Shown piece after piece: positions 26,814 to 35,618 of a stretch of 64,000 bases of DNA. Source of the stretch: CAZDUS01 sp964508705. GTDB lineage: Bacteria > Verrucomicrobiota > Kiritimatiellia > CAIKKV01 > CAITUY01. The stretch spans positions 62,001 to 126,000 of the forward strand of contig CAZDUS010000001.1 of the NCBI GenBank assembly GCA_964508705.1. The letters run 5' to 3'. The position numbers were made by a program, and so were the translations under genes. How positions within the stretch are numbered: the first letter of the stretch is position 1; each line of letters opens with the position of its first letter. Below the pieces are notes generated by a model. The model was given only the letters and a program-made list of their open reading frames with translations, did not search any database and was not told the DNA's origin.

Positions 26814-28055
26814 ATGCAGGAATTCAGCTATCGTTCAGGAAAACTTTTTGCCGAAGACGTCGCCATCGAGGACTTGGCCAATCGCTACGGCACTCCCCTC
26901 TACATCTACAGCCGCTCCCACTTGCGCGAACGCTATCGCGCCATCGCTTCCGCCATGGCCGACACCAAACCGCTCATCTGCTATTCAGTCAAGGCAAACT
27001 CCAATGCAGCCGTCATCAAAACCCTCGCCGCCGAAGGTTCGGGATTCGATATCGTCTCCGGGGGTGAATTGTTCCGCGTCCTCAAGGCTGGCGGCGTCGC
27101 CAACAAGATCGTGTTCGCAGGCGTTGGCAAGACACGCGAGGAAATCGAATACGCCCTGACAGAGCAAATCCTGTTCTTCACCGTGGAGTCGGAGCCGGAA
27201 GCCCAGCGTATTTCCGAATGCGCCAAGCGCCTCGGCCTCAAGGCTCGCATCGCCTTCCGCGTCAACCCCGACGTTGACCCCAAGACACACAAGTACATCA
27301 GCACCGGCAAGAAGGAAAACAAGTTCGGCTTGGATTTGGAGCGCGCCCTCAAGGCCTACGAAAGCGCCGCCACACTTCCAAACATCGAAATCGCCGGATT
27401 GCACGTCCACATTGGATCGCAAATCCTCGCCGCCGATCCGTTTGGCGAGGCGCTCCAGAAAATCAAGTCGGTGTGCCTGCAACTTAAAGCCAAGTACCCC
27501 ACCTTCCGCTATCTGGATATCGGCGGCGGACTCGGCATCAAGTACAAGCCGGAACAGGAATCCCTGTCGCCCTCCGCCTACGCCGCAACCGTGATGCCAA
27601 CCTTGAATGAGATCGGCTTGCAGGTGGTCATGGAACCGGGACGCAGCATCGTTGGCAATGCCGGCGTTCTCGTCAGCCGAGTCCAATACGTCAAGGCGAG
27701 CCACTTCAAGACCTTCATCGTGGCCGACGCCGCCATGAACGACCTCATCCGCCCGTCTCTCTATCAAGCCCACCACGAAATCCTGCCGGTAACCGCCACG
27801 GAAAAAAAAGTCATCGGCGACCTCGTCGGACCGATTTGCGAGTCCGGCGACTTCATCGCGCAGGACCGCGAACTCCCGGCCGTCGGCGAAGGCGACTTGC
27901 TGGTCGCCCTCAGCGCCGGTGCCTACGGATTTTCAATGGCGTCAACTTACAACAGCCGCCTGCGCCCCGCCGAAGTCATGGTGGATGGCAAAGTCGCCAC
28001 CTTGATCCGACGACGCGAAACACGCGAAGAGTTGATTGCCGCAGAATGCACTTGA
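26814..28055 (+). CDS. lysA: diaminopimelate decarboxylase
   Basis: 413 residues from ATG 26814 with AGGAA eight bases upstream. PLP lysine in YSVKANSNAAVI (about residue 61), GSGFDIVSGGELFR, HVHIGSQI, DIGGGLGIKY, the PLP-phosphate EPGRSIVGNAG, and the partner-subunit CESGDFIAQDR motif are all in place. It makes lysine from meso-diaminopimelate. dapA follows after 72 bases, so two steps of the lysine/peptidoglycan branch are together. Confidence 0.97.
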   Translation: MQEFSYRSGKLFAEDVAIEDLANRYGTPLYIYSRSHLRERYRAIASAMADTKPLICYSVKANSNAAVIKTLAAEGSGFDIVSGGELFRVLKAGGVANKIVFAGVGKTREEIEYALTEQILFFTVESEPEAQRISECAKRLGLKARIAFRVNPDVDPKTHKYISTGKKENKFGLDLERALKAYESAATLPNIEIAGLHVHIGSQILAADPFGEALQKIKSVCLQLKAKYPTFRYLDIGGGLGIKYKPEQESLSPSAYAATVMPTLNEIGLQVVMEPGRSIVGNAGVLVSRVQYVKASHFKTFIVADAAMNDLIRPSLYQAHHEILPVTATEKKVIGDLVGPICESGDFIAQDRELPAVGEGDLLVALSAGAYGFSMASTYNSRLRPAEVMVDGKVATLIRRRETREELIAAECT

Positions 28056-28064
28056 AATTTACGT

Positions 28065-28092
28065 CCTGAAATCTCATACCTCATACCTGAAT
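28065..28092. repeat. heptad-periodic tract
   Basis: Four consecutive seven-base units CCTGAAA, TCTCATA, CCTCATA, CCTGAAT between lysA and dapA. Member of the dispersed YCTGAAN family. Confidence 0.55.
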
Positions 28093-28127
28093 TCAATATT
28101 GCCCCACAGTTTAAGGGAGAAGACATC

Positions 28128-28997
28128 ATGTTTACAGGCGCCTATACAGCACTCGTCACACCGTTTAACAGCAGTGGTAGCGTGGACTATGGAAAACTCC
28201 GCGCCCTCGTTGCCATGCAAATCGAAGGCGGAATGGACGGTATCGTTCCTGTCGGCACCACCGGGGAATCACCCACCGTGGATGTCGATGAGCATGAAAA
28301 AATTATCGAGACCTGTATTGCCGCAGGCAAAGGCAAACTCAAGGTCATCGCGGGAACCGGTGCCAACTCCACTGCCGAGGCACTGACCTTGACCAGACAC
28401 GCTTTGGACGCCGGAGCGGATGGCACGCTTCAGGTCACCCCGTATTACAACAAGCCGAATCAGGAAGGTTTATACCGCCACTTCTCCGCCGTCGCCGACC
28501 TCGGTCTGCCCGTTGTGCTATACAATGTTCCCGGCCGGTCCGGTCGCGAGATCGATATTTCCACCGTGGCCCGACTCGCCAGTCATCCCAAGGTGGTCGC
28601 CATTAAGGAAGCCGCCGGCAGCGTGGACCGCGTTAGCTCCATCCTGCGCGCCTGCTCACTCACCGTGCTTTCCGGCGACGACTCCCTGACACTTCCGATG
28701 ATGGCCGTCGGCGGCAAGGGTGTCATCAGCGTTGCCTCGAACATCGCACCGAAACCGGTGGCCGACATGGTGCATGCTGCCGCAGCCGGACGTTGGGCCG
28801 AGGCGCAAGCCTTGCACGCCAAATACCACCGCCTCTTCACCGATATCTTCATCGACACCAATCCCATTCCCATCAAGGCCGCCATGGCCATGGCCGGGTT
28901 GATCGAGGAAACCTATCGCCTGCCCCTGTGCGAAACCACAGCGGCGAACAAAAAGAAACTGGCGGAATGCTTGAAGGAAATCGGTCTCCTGCCTTGA
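28128..28997 (+). CDS. dapA: 4-hydroxy-tetrahydrodipicolinate synthase
   Basis: 289 residues, standard length. Condenses pyruvate with aspartate semialdehyde at the head of lysine synthesis. Conserved GTTGESPTVDVDEHEKI (about 44-60), Tyr in VVLYNVPGRSGREI, Schiff-base Lys in VVAIKEAAGSVDRV, and SGDDSLTLPMMAVGGKGVIS. ATG 28128 follows AAGGGAG. Same strand as lysA. Confidence 0.97.
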   Translation: MFTGAYTALVTPFNSSGSVDYGKLRALVAMQIEGGMDGIVPVGTTGESPTVDVDEHEKIIETCIAAGKGKLKVIAGTGANSTAEALTLTRHALDAGADGTLQVTPYYNKPNQEGLYRHFSAVADLGLPVVLYNVPGRSGREIDISTVARLASHPKVVAIKEAAGSVDRVSSILRACSLTVLSGDDSLTLPMMAVGGKGVISVASNIAPKPVADMVHAAAAGRWAEAQALHAKYHRLFTDIFIDTNPIPIKAAMAMAGLIEETYRLPLCETTAANKKKLAECLKEIGLLP

Positions 28998-29004
28998 CCT
29001 TGGT

Positions 29005-29054
29005 GTAGTAGCCCGTGTCCTCACGGGCGCTCTTAATGTATGGAATGCGACTAC
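29005..29054. repeat. dispersed hairpin element (dapA 3' side)
   Basis: GCCCGTG / CACGGGC stem with TCCT loop at 29011-29028, inside short inverted ends GTAGT (29005-29009) and ACTAC (29050-29054). It lies between the convergent dapA and CBS genes and could also act as a terminator, but the T run is poor. Confidence 0.5.
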
Positions 29055-29093
29055 TTGACGCCGCTTTCCCAATTGGGCGCTTGTCCTCGCCCC

Positions 29094-29513
29094 TTATTGC
29101 GCTTTCAACTGCTGGGCGATAAACGCATTCATGGCCGAATGACCCACCAGTAAATCGCGTATCGACACCATTCCAATCACCTTGCCGTGATCCATCACTG
29201 GGAGATGCCGCACCTTCCGCTCCGTCATAAGCGTCATGCAGTGTTCCGCAGTATCCTCCGTCCTCACGTGCGTCACGCGGTGACTCATGATCTCATCCAC
29301 CAGAGTCGTCGCCGAAGCCTTCCCCTTGAGTATCACTTTGCGAGCATAATCGCGCTCGGTGATAATCCCCGCCAACTTGTCTCCCTCCATCACCAGCAAC
29401 GCACCCACCTGGAACTCATCCATACGCCGGACCGCTTCAAACACCGTGTCACTCTTGGTAATGGTCCGGATCACTGATCCCTTCCGCTCCAGAATGTCAC
29501 GTACCGTCTCCAT
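29094..29513 (-). CDS. two-CBS-domain protein
   Basis: 139 residues consisting of two CBS motifs. The first is about 10-60 (VFEAVRRMDEFQVGALLVME, ITERDYARKV) and the second about 75-130 (VTHVRTEDTAEHCMTLMTER, HLPVMDHGKVIGMVSIRDLL). CBS pairs bind adenosyl nucleotides and sense energy state. It is the last gene of the hydrogenase maturation operon, 57 bases after hypB, with a hairpin element in the gap. A regulatory link to hydrogenase is inference. Confidence 0.85.
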   Translation of the reverse strand: METVRDILERKGSVIRTITKSDTVFEAVRRMDEFQVGALLVMEGDKLAGIITERDYARKVILKGKASATTLVDEIMSHRVTHVRTEDTAEHCMTLMTERKVRHLPVMDHGKVIGMVSIRDLLVGHSAMNAFIAQQLKAQ

Positions 29514-29530
29514 CTGGCTCTCCGTCTCCT

Positions 29531-29575
29531 TGTAGGGGCGTCGCTCGCCGACGCCCGGCGGCCAACTCGCCTACA
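29531..29575. repeat. dispersed hairpin element overlapping the hypB stop codon
   Basis: Inverted ends TGTAGG (29531-29536) and CCTACA (29570-29575) enclose an eight-base-pair hairpin GGGCGTCG / CGACGCCC with loop CTCGC (29536-29556). The right end supplies the TAG stop codon of hypB (29571-29573 on the minus strand). Confidence 0.6.
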
Positions 29576-30365
29576 CCGCCAAATTCTCAAGATACTGAAT
29601 CCAAGCGTCCATCCCCTGCCCGGTCTTGGCGCTCAATTCAAAGACAAACACTCCGGGATGAATCTTCCTCAGATATTCACGGCACTTTGCCAGGTTCCAA
29701 TCCAGATGTGGCGCCAAATCCATTTTCGTCAGCACCACCACAGGTGCCATCCCGAACAAAGTCGGATACTTCACCGGCTTGTCCTCGCCTTCCGTTGTCG
29801 AAAGCAACGCCACCTTGAACTGCTCGCCCAAATCAAACGCCGCCGGACAAACAAGATTGCCGACATTCTCAATGAACAGCAGCTTGATTCCGCCCTCGGT
29901 GACCTCGGGCAGCAACTGTCCCACGCGTTCGGCATCCAGATGGCAAGCACTGATCGTCTCGATCTGCCGCACCACCGCCCCCTTTCCCGCCAGCCGGCGC
30001 GCGTCATTGTCCGTCTGCTGGTCACCAGTAATCACGGCGCACGCCACCCGCCCTCTCAGCCTCTCCAATGTGCGCTCAAGCAAATAGGTCTTCCCGGAGC
30101 CCGGCGATGAAATCATGTTGATGGCAACCACGCCATGCTTCGCTAGCCACTGGCGGTTCGCCTCCGCCTTGGCATCGTTCTCGGAAAGCACCTTTCGCTC
30201 CAGCGCGATCGTGCGCCGCTCCGTTGCCGAAAGCTCGGCATGACTGTGCTCATGGGTATGGTCCCCGTGATGATGTCCATGACTGTGAACATGCCCATCC
30301 CCGTGATCATGAAAATAGTGATGCCCGTGCTTTCCAGCTTCCTCGCAACCACAATCTTTACACAT
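29571..30365 (-). CDS. hypB: hydrogenase nickel-insertion GTPase HypB
   Basis: 264 residues from ATG 30365, which places the high-affinity nickel motif CKDCGC right at the N-terminus as in other HypB proteins, with AAGGA upstream. A His-rich stretch follows (about residues 13-42, HHYFHDHGDGHVHSHGHHH), typical of nickel-storing HypB. The GTPase domain has P-loop SSPGSGKTYL, the metal-site region NDARRLAGKGA, FIENVGNLVCPA and TKMD. With HypA it loads nickel into the [NiFe] hydrogenase large subunit. The stop codon lies within a hairpin element. Confidence 0.96.
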   Translation of the reverse strand: MCKDCGCEEAGKHGHHYFHDHGDGHVHSHGHHHGDHTHEHSHAELSATERRTIALERKVLSENDAKAEANRQWLAKHGVVAINMISSPGSGKTYLLERTLERLRGRVACAVITGDQQTDNDARRLAGKGAVVRQIETISACHLDAERVGQLLPEVTEGGIKLLFIENVGNLVCPAAFDLGEQFKVALLSTTEGEDKPVKYPTLFGMAPVVVLTKMDLAPHLDWNLAKCREYLRKIHPGVFVFELSAKTGQGMDAWIQYLENLAV

Positions 30366-30403
30366 AGCTGTCCTTGCTTTCTCTCCGGCGATACCCGGCT
30401 CCA

Positions 30404-32827
30404 CTACTCAATTTTCTCAAACGGCCACATGGCCATCCCGCCTTCCATCACCCGCACCTGCTTGAACCCCGCCGCCTTGAGGATCAACGCCCCTTCGTAG
30501 GCGCGCAATGCAATGTCGCAGAACAATACCAGCATCTTGTCGCGGGGCAATTCCGATAATCGCTCGCGCAACGCCCCGAGCGGCAACGACAATGAGCGCG
30601 GTAACCTCTGTTGCTCGAACTCGCCCGGCGCCCGGACATCGAGAAAAATGAAATCATCACGGCGCATGAGCTTCTCGTGAACCTCCTGCGGGGAGATCCC
30701 CTCCAGAGTCCCATCCAATTTGTTACGCGCCACATTGGCCGCCGTCATCAGGTTGTCGATGGCCGTCGAGAATGATGGCCCGTAACACAAATCCTCATTC
30801 GCCAACTCGTCCACTGTGCGCCCCGTCGCTATCGCCAGCGCAGCCACATCCACCCGCTTGTCTCCCGCTCCCGGACCCACCGTCTGGACGCCAAGCAGTT
30901 TCCTGGTCCCGCGATCGACAATCAGCTTCATCATGATCATGCTGGCCGACTGCAGGTAATGCGCCCGGTCCAGTCCCGGCGCTTGCACTGTTACCACATC
31001 ATATCCCGCTTGCCGCGCCTCATCCGCTCCCAAGCCCGTTCGCGCCACCGTGTAGTCAAAAATGCGGCAAATCGAACTCCCCAGCACCCCGGGAAACCGG
31101 TCGGACCCACCGCAAATATTCACCGCCGCCACCCGCCCCTGCTTGGTCGCCGTGGAGCCCAGCGGAATATAACAGGGTTTGCCTGTCAACCGGTGCGTGC
31201 TTTGAGTGCAATCCCCCGCCGCAAAAATATCCGGCTGGTTCGTCCTCAACATTTCGTCGACACGGATGGCGCCTGTCTCACCCAACACAATTCCCGCCGA
31301 TTCCGCCAACTCCACATTTGGACGAATGCCGCACGCCAGAATAACCATGTCCGCAGGAAACGTCCCCTTGTCCGTCACCACCGCCTTCACCGCCGCCTCA
31401 CCCTCCAATCCCGTCGCCGTCGCGCCCGTCACTATCCGGACCCCATGCGATTCCAAATGACGCTCCACAAGAACCGCCATATCCAGATCCAGGATCGGAA
31501 GAATAAAGGGGAGCCTCTCCACGATCGTCACTCGCGCCCCCTTACGCACCAAAGCCTCTGTCATCTCGATGCCGATCAGGCCACCGCCGACAGTGACAAC
31601 ATCCCGGGCCATGGTCTCCGCCATCGCACTGCGCAACCCCTCGGCGTCATGCATGCCGTGCAACGTGTACACCTGCTTAAGCTTCGTCTTCAGGGAATCG
31701 GGCACATATGCCGACGCCCCTGTGGCAAGCAGTAGTTTGTCGTAGGAGAGCCAGTGCTCATGCCCGCTGAGTAAATCACGAACAAGCACCCTCTTGCCAT
31801 CCGCATCCACTTCACACGCCTTCGTCTGGTTCATCACATGAACATTCATCACGTTGCGGAAGAACACGGGATCGCGAACCACTCCTGCCGGACTGGATAG
31901 CAATCGTTTTTGATCACGCACCTCACCGGACACGTAATACGGCAACCCGCAACCTGCGTACGAAAGCAAACTCCCCTGTTCGATCACCGTCACATCGGCA
32001 TCAGGCATAAGCCGGATAATCTTAGCAGCCGCTTTCGGACCCGCCGTCACCCCGCCAACAATCACCACCTTGGGCCCAGTCACTCGCCGATCATCCGCTT
32101 GCCGTTCCTCCTCCGGTTCCGCCAATACCAACTCAACAAAAAATTCCGCACCTCCCAGCTCCGCGGATTTCCCCACCCCAACTTGACCACCCGCCGCCTC
32201 AACCACGCTTTTCACAAACGCCAGGCCAAGTCCCACCCCCGGCCGCGTGGAATGCCTCACCGTACTTGACCGATAGAATGGACTGAAAATCTTCTCTGGA
32301 TCAACATCGGCAACCCCGATCCCCGAATCAGCCACCACGACCCGCACATACGCCTCGTCGGTCACTGGGCAGATCGTGATGCGCACACGCCCTTGATCCG
32401 GCGTGTATTTCAAGGCATTACTCACCAACGCACCCAGCGCCTCCGTCAGCGCCGCTTCGCCCGGTCGCACCCTCACCGGCAACCCTTGCAGATCCAATTG
32501 CAGGGTAATATCCCGTTGCATCGCCTCGGCCACAAAGCGCGCATGCACACTCCGGATCACGGAATTCAACAGGGCGGGCGGCTCACCCGGCGCCTGCCCT
32601 GCCCCCGTCTGGATAATGGTGAGCATCCGCCTGACAGACTGGATCGCTTGATCACACCGTTCATTCGCCCGCTCCAGGGGCCCCCGGAGCCCCGACGCCA
32701 CCGGCCCCGCGTACTCGCCCAAAACACTTTGAAGCGCCGCGCTAACGGCATTCAACGGCGACTGGATCTGATGCGCCAGCAACGAGGCGAACTTGAGCGG
32801 GTCGTCCTGAAAATCCATCTTCTTCAT
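30404..32827 (-). CDS. fusion: soluble histidine kinase - CoA-disulfide-reductase-like flavoprotein - rhodanese
   Basis: 807 residues in one frame. Residues about 10-240 form a histidine kinase: phospho-acceptor His19 in LLAHQIQSPLNAV, N-box Asn137 in EALGALVSNALKY, G1 VVADSGIGV, G2 PGVGLGLAFVKS. Residues about 252-700 form a pyridine-nucleotide-disulfide oxidoreductase of the CoA-disulfide reductase class: FAD motif VVIVGGVTAGPKAA, redox Cys293 in SYAGCGLPYYVSG, NAD motif VTVGGGLIGIEM, FAD motif DIFAAGDC. Residues about 709-807 are a rhodanese domain with Cys770 in VLFCDIALRAY. CoADR-rhodanese fusions are known; I know of no such protein with a kinase in front. No membrane segment. It lies between hypA and hypB (gaps 41 and 38 bases). 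ATG 32827 follows GGGGAG. Confidence 0.88.
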   Translation of the reverse strand: MKKMDFQDDPLKFASLLAHQIQSPLNAVSAALQSVLGEYAGPVASGLRGPLERANERCDQAIQSVRRMLTIIQTGAGQAPGEPPALLNSVIRSVHARFVAEAMQRDITLQLDLQGLPVRVRPGEAALTEALGALVSNALKYTPDQGRVRITICPVTDEAYVRVVVADSGIGVADVDPEKIFSPFYRSSTVRHSTRPGVGLGLAFVKSVVEAAGGQVGVGKSAELGGAEFFVELVLAEPEEERQADDRRVTGPKVVIVGGVTAGPKAAAKIIRLMPDADVTVIEQGSLLSYAGCGLPYYVSGEVRDQKRLLSSPAGVVRDPVFFRNVMNVHVMNQTKACEVDADGKRVLVRDLLSGHEHWLSYDKLLLATGASAYVPDSLKTKLKQVYTLHGMHDAEGLRSAMAETMARDVVTVGGGLIGIEMTEALVRKGARVTIVERLPFILPILDLDMAVLVERHLESHGVRIVTGATATGLEGEAAVKAVVTDKGTFPADMVILACGIRPNVELAESAGIVLGETGAIRVDEMLRTNQPDIFAAGDCTQSTHRLTGKPCYIPLGSTATKQGRVAAVNICGGSDRFPGVLGSSICRIFDYTVARTGLGADEARQAGYDVVTVQAPGLDRAHYLQSASMIMMKLIVDRGTRKLLGVQTVGPGAGDKRVDVAALAIATGRTVDELANEDLCYGPSFSTAIDNLMTAANVARNKLDGTLEGISPQEVHEKLMRRDDFIFLDVRAPGEFEQQRLPRSLSLPLGALRERLSELPRDKMLVLFCDIALRAYEGALILKAAGFKQVRVMEGGMAMWPFEKIE

Positions 32828-32868
32828 AACGGCTCCCCTTCATGGCGACCAGCCTACGCCTCCCCACC

Positions 32869-33219
32869 TCACTCGGCAACATCTACCTCAATCGAGGTAA
32901 TGTACAACTCACGCCCCGACTTGACTTCCACATCGGACGATTTGCATCCCTCGCAATAAATGAACGGTGCCTCCGGTTGCGATATCTTGCCGCAGGCCCT
33001 GCACTGCACCGATGCCTTGATCCACTCAATCACCAGTTCCGCCCCCGCCGCCACCGACTCCTCGGCCGCCAGCGGAAACGCCCCCTTCAACGCCTCCGGA
33101 TCGACACCCGAAAGAGCCCCGACCGTCACCGTGACCTTTGGCACGGCCGCAGCCTTCTGCTCCCGAGCCACCTTCTCCATCTGCTCAACCAACGCCATCG
33201 CTATAGATAATTCATGCAT
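32869..33219 (-). CDS. hypA: hydrogenase nickel chaperone HypA
   Basis: 116 residues from ATG 33219, which gives the invariant MHELSIA start needed for nickel binding; a reading from 33231 adds four residues. Zinc site CRACGK ... YCEGCKSSDVEV. HypA hands nickel to the hydrogenase large subunit together with HypB. A 182-base gap filled with heptad repeats separates it from hypE upstream; the kinase-flavoprotein fusion follows after 41 bases. Confidence 0.95.
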   Translation of the reverse strand: MHELSIAMALVEQMEKVAREQKAAAVPKVTVTVGALSGVDPEALKGAFPLAAEESVAAGAELVIEWIKASVQCRACGKISQPEAPFIYCEGCKSSDVEVKSGRELYITSIEVDVAE

Positions 33220-33233
33220 GAGCAACTCCAAAG

Positions 33234-33395
33234 TATTCAGAATTCAGTAGTCAGCATCCAGAATCTGTTAAACCATCATCTTGTATTATGTGGATCCATC
33301 TTCGCACCCAACAACTTGTTCTTCCTCTTAAATCACACGTCTTCGGATCCAGTCCCCATTCTGAATTCTGACTTCTGTCTCCTGACTTCTGTTTC
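33234..33395. repeat. two heptad-periodic tracts between hypA and hypE
   Basis: At 33234-33268: TATTCAG, AATTCAG, TAGTCAG, CATCCAG, AATCTGT. At 33360-33394 in the opposite orientation: TCTGAAT, TCTGACT, TCTGTCT, CCTGACT, TCTGTTT. The two tracts face each other and could pair partly. About 90 bases between them hold nothing I recognise. Confidence 0.65.
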
Positions 33396-33401
33396 TCTGC
33401 A

Positions 33402-34415
33402 TCAGCAAATCCTCGGCAATAATTCACCCCTCGGCACATCCACCAACCTCTGTCCACCGGCAACCGTCTCCAGAATCACACGCCCGTTCCTGCCGGTCAC
33501 AACACCAACCTCCGTCGCCAACCGACCCTCCGGCAACGCTCTCCAGCAATCAAGGATCACCCCGGCGACTTGTGGATCACACACCAGCACCATGCGCCCC
33601 TCCGATGCCACCTGTAATAAATCCAGCCCAAGCATCTCCGCCACCGCGCGCGCCCCGGCGGAAAACGGCAGACTCTCCTCACGCAACAGCACACCCACCG
33701 GACGATCTTCCACCAACTCGTTTAACGTCGCCGCCAATCCGCCACGCGTCGGGTCACGCATGAACCGCACATAGCCAGCCACCGATTGCACCGCCTGCAC
33801 CAGTCGATGTACCGGCCCCGTGTCGCTCTGTGGCCCGTTGCTGATGGCAATGGACTTCCGCGCCGCAAGCACAGCCATACCGTGATCACCCAGCGGACCA
33901 CTCACCAAAATCCGGTCACCCTCCCGCACCCCGTCCGCACTCAGGGAGAACCCTTCCATCAACTCACCTATCCCCGACGTGGTCACATACATGCCGTCGC
34001 ATTGCCCGCGCGCCACAACCTTGGTGTCCCCCGTGACCACCGTCACCCCGCAATCGTCCGCCGCCCGCTTGATGGAATCCAACACCCGCGTCAACGTCGC
34101 CCTCGGCAATCCCTCCTCAAGAATCAACGACAACGACAGCCACTTGGGCCGCCCGCCGCAAACGGCAATATCATTAACCGTCCCATGCACCGCAAGATCA
34201 CCAATCGTCCCGCCCGGAAACTCAATCGGCTGGACCACATACCCGTCCGTCGTGAACACCAACGCCCGGCCAGCCGGCATCGGTAACGTGGCCGCGTCCG
34301 GAAGCCCGCGCAACGCACCAACACCAAACCGCGACACAATCTCCTCGCGAATCAGGTCCCTCGACAGCAATCCCCCGCCCCCATGCCCGAGTTGTATCAA
34401 CGCCTCATCACGCAT
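33402..34415 (-). CDS. hypE: hydrogenase expression/formation protein HypE
   Basis: 337 residues, AIR-synthase-like fold. N-terminal GHGGGGLLSRDLI, VFTTDGYVV, GTVNDIAVCGGRPKWLSLSL, VVTGDTKVV, LVSGPLGDHGMAVL, RDPTRGGLAATLNEL; the C-terminus ends PRIC, whose Cys accepts the carbamoyl group that is dehydrated to a cyanide ligand. HypF, the partner that loads this Cys, is not in the window. It starts 12 bases after hypD. Confidence 0.97.
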   Translation of the reverse strand: MRDEALIQLGHGGGGLLSRDLIREEIVSRFGVGALRGLPDAATLPMPAGRALVFTTDGYVVQPIEFPGGTIGDLAVHGTVNDIAVCGGRPKWLSLSLILEEGLPRATLTRVLDSIKRAADDCGVTVVTGDTKVVARGQCDGMYVTTSGIGELMEGFSLSADGVREGDRILVSGPLGDHGMAVLAARKSIAISNGPQSDTGPVHRLVQAVQSVAGYVRFMRDPTRGGLAATLNELVEDRPVGVLLREESLPFSAGARAVAEMLGLDLLQVASEGRMVLVCDPQVAGVILDCWRALPEGRLATEVGVVTGRNGRVILETVAGGQRLVDVPRGELLPRIC

Positions 34416-34427
34416 AACTCTTCCCCT

Positions 34428-35534
34428 TCACGCTTCACGTCTAACGTATTTATAGTACGCCGCACAGGTCCCTTCCGCGCTGACCATGCAGGGGCCCACC
34501 GGATGATCCGGCGTACATCCGGTCCCAAACAACGCGCAGGCTGGCGGTTTCATCTTCCCCTTCAGCACTTCGCCACAGGAACAAGCCGGATTCTCGTTCC
34601 CGAGCTCCACCGTCATTCCATGCCGCCGCTCCGCGTCATATGCCGCATACTCCGTCTTCAATCCCAGCCCGCTCTGCGGAATCACCCCAATCCCCCGCCA
34701 TGCCGCATCCACCGGTTGCAAATAAGTCGCCATGATTTCCTGCGCCTTGCGATTCCCGCCCGGCGTAACCACACGCGCATACTCGTTCGCCACCTCGGCC
34801 ACCCCGCGCTGAATCTGCTCCAGGATTCCCTGCATCCCGTAAAGAATATCCAGCGGTTCAAATCCCGCAACCACGCACGGAACCCGGTACTGCTCCGCGA
34901 ACGGCAGATAAGCGTCTGCCCCGATAATGGCGCTGACATGCGCCGGACATAAAAACGCATCAATCCGGATCGATGGATCGGACAGCAACGCATGCAATGC
35001 GGGCGGCACCAACTTGAACGCCGTCAATAAGGACAAATTTTTCAAACTCCGCCGCTCAGCCTGCTCCACCAGGCAAATCACCGGCGCAATCGTCGTCTCG
35101 AATCCAATGGCCAGGAATACAACCTCACGGGTCGGATTCGTCTCGGCAAGCTCAACCGCCCTCATCGGATTGTAGCAAACCTCCACTGTCCCTCCCCGTG
35201 CGCGACATTCCGCCAGCGTGGAGTTGGCTCCCGGAACCGCCAGCATATCCCCAAAGCTCACCACAATCATGCCCTTCTCCGCGAGGGCAATAGCCACATC
35301 AATATAACTCGCGGGCGTCACGCAAACGGGACACCCAGGCCCACTGATCAATTCCACGTTGGCGGGAAGCACATCTCGAATCCCATACCGGGCAATGGCC
35401 ATCGTGTGGGTCCCGCACACCTCCATGACATTTACCCGCCGCCCCGCAGGCTGAAGCCCGGCGGCCAACTCGGCAAGGCGGCTCTGGATCGTGGCGGCGG
35501 CCGCAGGATTTCTAAACCCTTGAATATAATTCAT
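34428..35534 (-). CDS. hypD: hydrogenase formation protein HypD
   Basis: 368 residues. Conserved VMEVCGTHTMAIARYGIRDV, ISGPGCPVCVTP, GFETTIAP, LCPAHVSAIIGADAY, and the C-terminal Cys set of the [4Fe-4S] cluster (ACSCGEVLKGKMKPPAC, GTGCTPDHPVGPCMVSAEGT). HypD assembles the Fe(CN)2CO unit with HypC and HypE. hypC, normally adjacent, is absent here: only 84 bases separate hypD from the next upstream gene. Confidence 0.97.
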   Translation of the reverse strand: MNYIQGFRNPAAAATIQSRLAELAAGLQPAGRRVNVMEVCGTHTMAIARYGIRDVLPANVELISGPGCPVCVTPASYIDVAIALAEKGMIVVSFGDMLAVPGANSTLAECRARGGTVEVCYNPMRAVELAETNPTREVVFLAIGFETTIAPVICLVEQAERRSLKNLSLLTAFKLVPPALHALLSDPSIRIDAFLCPAHVSAIIGADAYLPFAEQYRVPCVVAGFEPLDILYGMQGILEQIQRGVAEVANEYARVVTPGGNRKAQEIMATYLQPVDAAWRGIGVIPQSGLGLKTEYAAYDAERRHGMTVELGNENPACSCGEVLKGKMKPPACALFGTGCTPDHPVGPCMVSAEGTCAAYYKYVRREA

Positions 35535-35577
35535 CTATGCCTCGCTCATTACCCTAAAGATCCCCCGTCTCCCCTTG

Positions 35578-35612
35578 CTGTCTGAAATCTTAAATCTCAG
35601 ATCTCAAATGCC
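35578..35612. repeat. heptad-periodic tract upstream of hypD
   Basis: TCTGAAA, TCTTAAA, TCTCAGA, TCTCAAA at 35581-35608. Same family and phase as the other YCTGAAN tracts. Confidence 0.55.
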
Positions 35613-35618
35613 CCCGCC

